Below, one piece after another: positions 25,531-31,552 of a DNA stretch of 64,000 nt (position 1 is the first letter of the stretch; each line of letters begins with the position of its first letter). The notes below the pieces were generated by a model. It was given only the letters and a program-made list of their open reading frames with translations. It made no database searches and was not told the DNA's origin. The DNA is from Streptomyces sp. NBC_01551 (GTDB lineage: Bacteria; Actinomycetota; Actinomycetes; Streptomycetales; Streptomycetaceae): positions 434,001 through 498,000 of the forward strand of contig NZ_JAPEPX010000001.1 in the NCBI RefSeq assembly GCF_026339935.1, given 5' to 3'. The translations under genes were made by a program, and so were the position numbers.

Positions 25531-26195
25531 CGCTGTTTCTCCATTCATCGGAACCGGCTGTTGAATTGCCGTGCACATGCCACCACGGGGAAGTCGGACC
25601 GGGAAGGGCCCGAAATGGACAACGCCGTTCCGGCCGTGCGCGTTGGCCGAATTCCGCGACCCGGCGAAAACCGCCGGACCCGGCCGTTAGCACCCCGGGC
25701 CTCGGCGGCGAACCGCCGGCCGGCACCCGCCGGCCCCGCCGGCCGTCCGCCGGGCCGCCGCGGCGAAGGCGCGATCGCACCGCCCCGCCCGGCGGCCGAG
25801 GCCGGTGGCCGGCCGCGAAGCGGATGGGCGCTGAAACCGCTCAACCACGTGGCGCGCGGCCCCCGATGACGCCCGGGTTCGAGACCCAGGGCCTGGTGCT
25901 CGGCGCCCTCACGGTGCCCGCGTTCGCCATCAAAGTGGCGGTCGGGCCGAGCGGATCACCGGGTCGGGCTCCATGAACACGGGAGAGAACGGGCGCGGGG
26001 CGAGGGCCGGAACCCCGACGGCGCCTGGCGCGTCGGATCCTGCCACCGGGCGCGGTAGTCGCCCGTCGCCGTCGCTCGGGGAGATCGCCACGGCCGCGAC
26101 ACCGCGGCCGTGACGATCTCGCGGCTCCTGGACGCGCCTGACCGTAGGGTGGTGGTGGGTGGGACTGGCCAGGCGATCTGAGGCGAGGAGATCCG
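25531..26195. other. 665-base stretch without a confident gene, upstream of dhaL
   Basis: The left part holds the promoter region of the DUF4360 genes and a run of CCGGCCGGC-type inverted repeats (about 25700-25800). ATG 25866 opens a 36-codon frame ending at 25976 that I could not match to anything. A strong hairpin stands at 26081-26120. TAGGGT at 26145-26150 is a plausible -10 for dhaL without an evident -35. DhaK, normally encoded directly before dhaL, is not present in any frame. Confidence 0.55.
26081..26120 (+). terminator. Hairpin with 18-position stem upstream of dhaL
   Basis: GAGATCG-C-CACGGCCGCG and CGCGGCCGTG-A-CGATCTC pair over 18 positions with a single C/A mismatch and a 4-base ACAC loop. 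It lies 75 bases before the dhaL start but has no gene in front of it. It may be the leftover terminator of a lost upstream gene, or an attenuator in the dhaL leader. Confidence 0.6.
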
Positions 26196-26792
26196 GTGCG
26201 TGACGCAGACTTCTTCCGGCGCTGGATGACGACCACGGCGGCCGCCGTGGAGCGTGAGGCGGACCGGCTGACCGAACTCGACTCCCCCATCGGGGACGCC
26301 GACCACGGGAGCAACCTGCTGCGCGGGTTCACCGCGGTACGGGCGGCCCTGGAGGCGGAACCCCCGGCCACGCCGGGCGCGGCGCTCCAACTCGCCGGGC
26401 GGACCCTTATCTCGACGGTCGGCGGGGCGTCGGGACCGCTGTACGGGACGCTGCTGCGGCGGACCGGCAAGGAGCTCGGCGAGGCCGCCGAGGTCTCCGA
26501 CGACGAGGTGCGCAAGGCCCTGTACGCCGGCGTGGGCGCGGTGGCTCAGCTCGGCGGCGCGGCGCCGGGCGACAAGACGATGCTGGACGCGCTGGTGCCG
26601 GGGGTGGCGGCGATGAGCACGTCGTACCGGGCGGCGGCGGAGGCCGCGGAGAACGGCGCGCAGGCGACGGTGCCGATGCAGGCCCGCAAGGGGCGGGCCA
26701 GCTACCTGGGCGAGCGGAGCATCGGCCACCAGGACCCGGGGGCGACGTCGTCGGCGCTGCTGCTGAGCGCGCTCGCGGAGGTGGCCGGATGA
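26196..26792 (+). CDS. dhaL: Dihydroxyacetone kinase ADP-binding subunit DhaL
   Basis: 198 residues. It has the canonical DhaL/Dak2 landmarks: GDADHGSNL near residue 33 (Mg-ADP aspartates), GGASGPLYGT near 75, and the C-terminal GRASYLGERSIGHQDPGATS. In PTS-dependent dihydroxyacetone kinase, DhaL holds ADP as a cofactor. DhaM phosphorylates it and it passes the phosphate to dihydroxyacetone bound on DhaK. The start is GTG with GAGGCGAGGAG upstream. Its stop overlaps the start of dhaM (ATGA at 26789-26792). The usual dhaK partner is missing from this window. Confidence 0.95.
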   Translation: MRDADFFRRWMTTTAAAVEREADRLTELDSPIGDADHGSNLLRGFTAVRAALEAEPPATPGAALQLAGRTLISTVGGASGPLYGTLLRRTGKELGEAAEVSDDEVRKALYAGVGAVAQLGGAAPGDKTMLDALVPGVAAMSTSYRAAAEAAENGAQATVPMQARKGRASYLGERSIGHQDPGATSSALLLSALAEVAG

Positions 26793-27190
26793 CGGCGCTG
26801 GTCGGGATCGTGCTGGTGTCGCACAGCGCGGCGGTGGCGGAATCGGTGGCCGCGCTGGCGACCGGGCTGGCGGCGGGCGGCGCGGTCGCCCCGGTCGCCG
26901 CGGCGGGCGGCAGCGCCGACGGCGGCCTGGGCACGGACGCGGACCGCATCGCGGCGGCGGCGCGGGAGGTGGACCGGGGAGCCGGGGTCGCGCTGCTCGT
27001 GGACCTGGGGAGCGCGGTCCTGACGGTGAAGGCGCTGCTGGCGGAGGGCGACCTGCCGGACGGTGCGCGACTGGTGGACGCGCCGTTCGTCGAGGGCGCG
27101 GTGGCAGCCGTCGTCGCGGCCTCCACGGGTGCCCCGCTGGACGCGGTCCTCGCGGCCGGCTCCGAGGCGTACGCCTACCGCAAGCTGTAA
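26789..27190 (+). CDS. dhaM: PTS-dependent dihydroxyacetone kinase phosphotransferase subunit DhaM
   Basis: 133 residues, corresponding to the EIIA-mannose-like domain alone, the short form seen in many Gram-positive bacteria. GIVLVSHSAAVAESV holds the histidine (about residue 12) that takes phosphate from HPr. LVDLGSAVLTVKALL is the conserved second motif. It is translationally coupled to dhaL and would re-phosphorylate the ADP bound there. Without a local dhaK the pair must work with a DhaK encoded elsewhere, or on another substrate. Confidence 0.92.
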   Translation: MTALVGIVLVSHSAAVAESVAALATGLAAGGAVAPVAAAGGSADGGLGTDADRIAAAAREVDRGAGVALLVDLGSAVLTVKALLAEGDLPDGARLVDAPFVEGAVAAVVAASTGAPLDAVLAAGSEAYAYRKL

Positions 27191-27541
27191 CCCGCCGGGG
27201 TCAGCCCCGAAGCCGCCGCCGCCGTCCCGGGGCGCCGCCCCACCCGGCACTGGGGGCCACCGAGGCCCCGGGGCACTGCGCGGCCCCGTCCGCTATCCAC
27301 CGCACCCCGGCAGGGCGGGCACGGCTTGGACTCTCCCCGCCCCGCCTTCCACCTCCCCCGCACTCCCCGTCCGGGGGACCACCACCCGGCGCTGCCCGGC
27401 AGTGGGGCTTTGGACGGCGCAGGAGTTCCGTCCCGGCTGCCTCGGCCCGGCGGTGGCGGGGCGCCCGGGTACGTCCGGTACGCGGGCGCCCGCACGGCGC
27501 CGGACGCCGCCGGCCTGACCGGCGCCACTTCGACGACAGGG
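27191..27541. other. 351-base convergent spacer, dhaM / S4 protein
   Basis: No gene is supported. The stretch is rich in CCCGGCACTGGGG- and CGGCAGTGGGG-like units, plus the stem-loop annotated separately at 27459-27491. The frames that stay open here have no start signal or recognisable protein content. Confidence 0.5.
27459..27491. terminator. Stem-loop behind the S4 gene
   Basis: GGGCGCCCG (27459-27467) pairs with CGGGCGCCC (27483-27491). After one G/G mismatch, GTAC pairs with GTAC, leaving a 5-base loop. It lies 51 bases past the S4 stop on the minus strand, a likely terminator for that gene and possibly also for dhaLM. Confidence 0.55.
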
Positions 27542-27937
27542 CTAGCGGGCGCGGAGGGAGTCGATTTCCCGGCGTTCGCGCTTCGTCGGGCGGCCCGCGC
27601 CGCGGTCGCGCGTGCCGACCACGGCCGCCTCGATCGGAGTCGGCGGCGGCGGGCTCTTGTCGATCAGGCATTGCGCCGCGACCGGCGGGCCGACCCGCTT
27701 CGACACCGGCCGCTTCACGACCACGATCCGCTCGCGCCCCGCGTGGTACAGCCGGACCTCGTCCCCGGCCTTCACCGACTGCGCCGGCTTCGCGCGCTCC
27801 CCGTTGACCCTCACATGGCCCGCCCGGCAGGCGGTCGCCGCGATCGCGCGCGTCTTCGTCAGACGGACCGACCAGATCCAGGCGTCCACCCGCGCCGAGC
27901 CGGGTTCTGATCCTGTTCCTGTTGATTCCTCAGCCAT
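27542..27937 (-). CDS. S4-domain RNA-binding protein (Hsp15-like)
   Basis: 131 residues. The S4 RNA-binding domain spans about 15-75 (VRLTKTRAIAATACRAGHVRVNGERAKPAQSVKAG). A basic tail follows (RDRGAGRPTKRERREIDSLRAR), the same organisation as the heat-shock protein Hsp15 that rescues stalled 50S subunits carrying peptidyl-tRNA. RPTKRERREID is conserved at the end of this family. It is divergent from the HTH-TOBE regulator over 134 AT-richer bases. Ribosome association is inferred from the family. Confidence 0.9.
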   Translation of the reverse strand: MAEESTGTGSEPGSARVDAWIWSVRLTKTRAIAATACRAGHVRVNGERAKPAQSVKAGDEVRLYHAGRERIVVVKRPVSKRVGPPVAAQCLIDKSPPPPTPIEAAVVGTRDRGAGRPTKRERREIDSLRAR

Positions 27938-27980
27938 GCCTCGACTTTAGCGAGGCACACCCCCGAAAACGGAACGACTT

Positions 27981-28015
27981 TTGGCAGATTCGACAATACG
28001 CATCGCATCTGCCAA
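27981..28015. promoter_or_regulatory. Inverted repeat TTGGCAGAT...ATCTGCCAA
   Basis: Perfect 9-base arms at 27981-27989 and 28007-28015 are separated by 17 bases, giving a centre-to-centre distance of 26 bases. It lies between the divergent S4 and HTH-TOBE genes, just upstream of the predicted -35 at 28035. It is a plausible operator for the HTH-TOBE protein or another dimeric regulator. Confidence 0.55.
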
Positions 28016-28034
28016 GTGGATTATCCCAATCGAA

Positions 28035-28064
28035 TTGCAAATGCGCCACGTGTGCCCCTACCTT
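28035..28064 (+). promoter_or_regulatory. Promoter of the HTH-TOBE gene, likely leaderless
   Basis: TTGCAA (28035-28040), 18 bases, TACCTT (28059-28064). The ATG at 28072 begins eight bases after the -10, where transcription should start, and no ribosome-binding site precedes it. A leaderless mRNA is therefore predicted. Confidence 0.5.
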
Positions 28065-28071
28065 GTCGCAC

Positions 28072-28467
28072 ATGCAGTCCTACACCATCGGACAGGCGGC
28101 GCGCCTGCTGGGCGTCAGCCCGGACACCGCCCGCCGCTGGGCCGACGCCGGCCGGGTCGCGACCCATCGCGACGACACCGGCCGGCGCTTGATCAACGGC
28201 CGCGATCTGGCGGCTTTCTCCGTCGAGGTGGGCCAGGGCGCCCACACCGAGGACGGAGAGCCGTACACCTCGGCACGCAACGCCTTCCCCGGCATCGTCA
28301 CCGCCGTCAAGCTCGGTGACGTCGCCGCCCAGGTCGAGATCCAGGCCGGTCCGCACCGGCTGGTCTCCCTGCTCACCCGTGAGGCCGTCGAGGAGCTCGG
28401 GCTGGAGGTCGGCATGCGGGCCACCGCCCGCGTGAAGTCCACCAGCGTGCACATCGACCGCACCTGA
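28072..28467 (+). CDS. HTH-TOBE molybdate-responsive regulator (ModE-like)
   Basis: 131 residues. Residues 1-55 are a MerR/excisionase-type helix-turn-helix (MQSYTIGQAARLLGVSPDTARRW, RRLINGRDLAAF). Residues 65-130 form a single TOBE/Mop domain (ARNAFPGIVTAVKLGDVAAQVEI, RATARVKSTSVHI), the fold that binds molybdate or tungstate. It precedes modA and modBC on the same strand and probably senses intracellular molybdate. It is a minimal alternative to E. coli ModE, which has a different HTH and two Mop domains. No ribosome-binding site precedes the ATG. Confidence 0.88.
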   Translation: MQSYTIGQAARLLGVSPDTARRWADAGRVATHRDDTGRRLINGRDLAAFSVEVGQGAHTEDGEPYTSARNAFPGIVTAVKLGDVAAQVEIQAGPHRLVSLLTREAVEELGLEVGMRATARVKSTSVHIDRT

Positions 28468-28627
28468 CATCCGCCCTCCACCCGCTGATGTCCGCGGTCC
28501 CGACCCACCGCATTCCGCTCAGCAGCACCCCGCGTCCCCACCCGCTCCGCCCGTCACCGGCGCGGGTCACCACCGCGCGAACCGGCATCCGGCCGGCCGC
28601 CGACCCCCGACCGAGGAGCACCAGCTC

Positions 28628-29440
28628 ATGTCCCCGATCACGACCGGCCGCCGCGCCGCCGTCGCCGCCCTGTCCGCCGCCCTGCTCGTCCCCGTCCTCG
28701 CCGCCTGCGGCAGCGACGACAAGAAGGCCGACGCCGCCGCCCCGAGCGCGAGCGCCGCCTCCGGCGAGACCAAGGCCGCGAACCTCACCGTCCTCGCCGC
28801 CTCCTCCCTCACCGACGTCTTCAAGACGGCGGGCGCCGCGTACGAGAAGGCGCACCCGGGCACGAAGGTCACCTTCTCCTTCGCCGGTTCGCAGGAGCTC
28901 GCCGCGCAGGTCAAGCAGGGTGCCCCGGCCGACGCGCTGGTCACCGCCGACACCAAGACGATGGACGGCCTCAAGGCCGAGACGAACGACCCGGCGATCA
29001 TCGCCAAGAACCGTCTGGTCATCGCGACCGGCAAGGGCAACCCCTTCAAGGTGGACGACCTGAAGGACCTGGCCGACACCAAGCTCAAGGTCGTGCTCGC
29101 CGCGCCCGAGGTCCCGGTCGGCCGCTACAGCAAGCAGATCCTCGACGCCCAGAAGATCGAGGTGAAGCCGGTCTCCCAGGAGCCCAACGTGCGCGCCGTG
29201 CTGAGCAAGGTCGAGCTGGGTGAGGCCGACGCAGGTCTCGTCTACAAGACCGACTCCGCCAAGTCCGGCGACAAGGTCGTCACGGTCGACATCCCGGACA
29301 ACCAGAACGCCGTGGCCTCCTACCCGGCCGCCACCCTCAAGCAGTCCAAGAACGCCGAGGCCGCGGCCGCGTTCGTGGCGTGGCTGAGCACCCCCGAGGC
29401 GCAGAAGATCCTCGCCGACGCCGGGTTCCAGAAGCCGTAA
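28628..29440 (+). CDS. modA: Molybdate ABC transporter substrate-binding lipoprotein
   Basis: 270 residues. The lipoprotein signal peptide ends in the lipobox LAAC (cysteine near residue 27). A Ser/Ala-rich tether is followed by the periplasmic-binding fold. LTVLAASSLTDVFK, SFAGSQELAAQVKQGAPAD and VPVGRYSKQIL are the molybdate-binding loops of ModA. PNVRAVLSKVELGEADAGLVYKTD is the second-lobe signature. It sits on the outer face of the membrane and delivers molybdate to the downstream ModBC fusion. The ribosome-binding site is GAGGAG. An 18-base-pair hairpin follows the stop. Confidence 0.95.
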   Translation: MSPITTGRRAAVAALSAALLVPVLAACGSDDKKADAAAPSASAASGETKAANLTVLAASSLTDVFKTAGAAYEKAHPGTKVTFSFAGSQELAAQVKQGAPADALVTADTKTMDGLKAETNDPAIIAKNRLVIATGKGNPFKVDDLKDLADTKLKVVLAAPEVPVGRYSKQILDAQKIEVKPVSQEPNVRAVLSKVELGEADAGLVYKTDSAKSGDKVVTVDIPDNQNAVASYPAATLKQSKNAEAAAAFVAWLSTPEAQKILADAGFQKP

Positions 29441-29467
29441 CCCCTGCGGCACGGCCGTCGTAGGAGA

Positions 29468-29514
29468 GCCGAGAGGGGCTGCCCGGTCCGGGGGGACGGG
29501 CAGTCCCTCTCGGC
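29468..29514 (+). terminator. 18-base-pair hairpin between modA and modBC
   Basis: GCCGAGAGGGGCTGCCCG (29468-29485) pairs with CGGGCAGTCCCTCTCGGC (29497-29514) with one G-T pair and an 11-base loop. Lying inside the operon, 27 bases past the modA stop, it is probably a partial terminator or mRNA stabiliser that gives more ModA than ModBC. Confidence 0.75.
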
Positions 29515-29583
29515 ATGTCCCGCCTCCCCCGCCGCCGTACTCTTCCCCCGCCAGGAACGCACGCACCCAGCCAGGAAATCCAC

Positions 29584-31536
29584 ATGAGCAGATTCCGTAC
29601 CCGTACCAGGCCCCCCGTGACCCTGGCGCTCCCCGCGCTGCTCGCCGTCGCGTTCCTGCTGCTGCCGCTGGTCGGCATTCTGACCCGTACTCAGTGGGGC
29701 GAACTCGGCGAGCACCTCAGCAGTCCCGGTGTGGTCGAGGCCCTCCGGCTCTCGCTGATCGTCTCCTTCTGGGCGCTCGGTCTCTCCCTGGTCCTCGGTG
29801 TGCCGCTCGCCTGGCTGCTGGCCCGCGTCGAGTTCAAGGGCAAGGCGCTGGTCCGCTCGCTCGTCCTGCTCCCGATGGTGCTGCCGCCGACGGTCGGCGG
29901 TGTGGCGCTGCTGCTGGGCTTCGGACGGCGCGGGCTGCTCGGGCCGTGGCTGGAGGACACGTTCGGGATCACGCTGCCCTTTCACACGTCAGGTGCCGTC
30001 GTGGCGGCGACCTTTGTGGCGATGCCCTTCCTCGTCATCAGCCTGGAGGGCGCGCTCGGCGGCCTCAAGCAGAGCTACGAGGAGACCGCGGCCTCGCTCG
30101 GCGCCTCGCCGGTCCGGGTGTTCTTCACGGTGACGCTGCCCATGGTGGCCCCCGGTCTGATCGCGGGGGCGGCGCTCACCTGGGCCCGCGCCCTCGGCGA
30201 GTTCGGCGCGACCATCACCTTCGCCGGGAACCTTCCCGGCACCACCCAGACCCTCCCGCTCGCGGTGTACCTGCTGCTCCAGGACCAGCCGGAGGCCGCG
30301 ACCTCCGTGTCGCTGCTGCTGCTCGCGATCGCGATGGGCGTACTGATCGCCCTGCGCGGCCGCTGGACCGCGACTCCCGTCGCGCGCAAGGCCGCCGAGG
30401 CCCCGCCGGTCGCCGAGGAGCCGGCGCCGGGCGCGGCGTCTCCCGCCGCCGAGCCCGCCGCCGAGTCCGCGGACGAGCCGCGGGCCGCCCGCGACGGCGG
30501 CCGCTGGCCCTTGCACGCCACCGTCACCGGCTTCAACCGGCTCGACCTCGAAGCCGAACCCGGCACCACCATCGCCGTCGTCGGCGAGAACGGCGCCGGC
30601 AAGACCACCCTGCTCCGCGCCCTGCTCGGGCTGACCCACCGCGCGCACGCCGAACTCCGGCTCGGCGACACCGACGTCACCTCCCTGCCCCCGCACAAGC
30701 GGCAGGTGGCCTGGGTCCCCCAGGACGGCGCCCTGTTCCCGCACCTGAGCGCGCTCGCCAACACCGCGTACGGGCTGCGCGCCCGCCGGATCCCGCGCGC
30801 CGAGGCCCGCCGCGAGGCGCAGACCTGGCTGGACCGGCTCGGCGTCGGGCACCTCGCCCGGCGCAAGCCCGCCCAGCTGTCCGGCGGGCAGGCCCAGCGG
30901 GTGGCGCTGGCCCGCGCGCTCGCCGCCCGCCCCCGGCTGCTGCTCCTGGACGAGCCGCTCGCCGCGCTCGACCAGACCACCCGGGCCCGCGTCCGGCACA
31001 CCCTGCGCACGCACCTGGCGGGCTTCGGCGGGGTCTGCCTGATCGTCACGCACGATCCCGTGGAGGCCGTGTCACTGGCCGACCGGGTCCTCGTGCTCGC
31101 TGACGGGAAGACCCTCCAGGACGCGCCGCCCGCCGAGGTGACCCGGCACCCGCGCTCCCCCTGGGTGGCCCGGATGCTCGGCCGCAACGCCTGGCCCGGC
31201 ACCGCCTCGGAGGGCGGGCTCGCGCTCGCCGCCGGCGGGCGCCTGGTGCTCGCCGAGCCGCTGCCCGACGGGGTGCGGGCCCTCGCGATCATCGCCCCCG
31301 AGGCCGTGTCCGTGCACCGGGAGCGCCCGGCGGGCAGCCCGCGCAACGTCTGGCCGGGAACGGTACGGGAGATCACCGCCGTCGGCAGTCGGCTGCGGGT
31401 GCTGATCGGCTCGCCGGAGGCGCCCGACCTGGTCGCGGAGATCACCCCGGACGCCGCCGCCGAACTGGGACTGGCCGACGGGACGCACGTGTGGACCAGC
31501 GTGAAGGCCACCGAGGTCACCCTCGTACGGCTCTAG
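29584..31536 (+). CDS. modBC: Fused molybdate ABC transporter permease-ATPase ModBC
   Basis: 650 residues joining ModB and ModC. The permease (residues 1-260, about five to six helices) has the EAA loop EETAASLGASPVRVFF near 165-180. A Pro/Ala/Glu-rich linker (about 270-310) leads to the ATPase: Walker A GENGAGKTT near 333, Q-loop WVPQDGALFPHL, signature LSGGQAQR near 431, Walker B LLLLDEPLAALD, and H-loop VTHD. A C-terminal TOBE/Mop region (about 510-650) binds molybdate. It imports molybdate with ModA. The ATG at 29584 was chosen by comparison with ModB N-termini; no strong ribosome-binding site precedes it. Confidence 0.93.
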   Translation: MSRFRTRTRPPVTLALPALLAVAFLLLPLVGILTRTQWGELGEHLSSPGVVEALRLSLIVSFWALGLSLVLGVPLAWLLARVEFKGKALVRSLVLLPMVLPPTVGGVALLLGFGRRGLLGPWLEDTFGITLPFHTSGAVVAATFVAMPFLVISLEGALGGLKQSYEETAASLGASPVRVFFTVTLPMVAPGLIAGAALTWARALGEFGATITFAGNLPGTTQTLPLAVYLLLQDQPEAATSVSLLLLAIAMGVLIALRGRWTATPVARKAAEAPPVAEEPAPGAASPAAEPAAESADEPRAARDGGRWPLHATVTGFNRLDLEAEPGTTIAVVGENGAGKTTLLRALLGLTHRAHAELRLGDTDVTSLPPHKRQVAWVPQDGALFPHLSALANTAYGLRARRIPRAEARREAQTWLDRLGVGHLARRKPAQLSGGQAQRVALARALAARPRLLLLDEPLAALDQTTRARVRHTLRTHLAGFGGVCLIVTHDPVEAVSLADRVLVLADGKTLQDAPPAEVTRHPRSPWVARMLGRNAWPGTASEGGLALAAGGRLVLAEPLPDGVRALAIIAPEAVSVHRERPAGSPRNVWPGTVREITAVGSRLRVLIGSPEAPDLVAEITPDAAAELGLADGTHVWTSVKATEVTLVRL

Positions 31537-31552
31537 CCCGGCCCGGCGCCGG

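Noticed and set aside
25868..25892. GGGTTCGAGACCC looking like a tRNA T-arm
   Set aside because: The stem is not five clean pairs, and there is no acceptor stem, anticodon arm or D-arm at the right spacing.
25866..25976. A 36-codon frame (MTPGFETQGLVLGALTVPAF onward) before dhaL
   Set aside because: No ribosome-binding site and no recognisable family; not DhaK. Too short to support as a gene.
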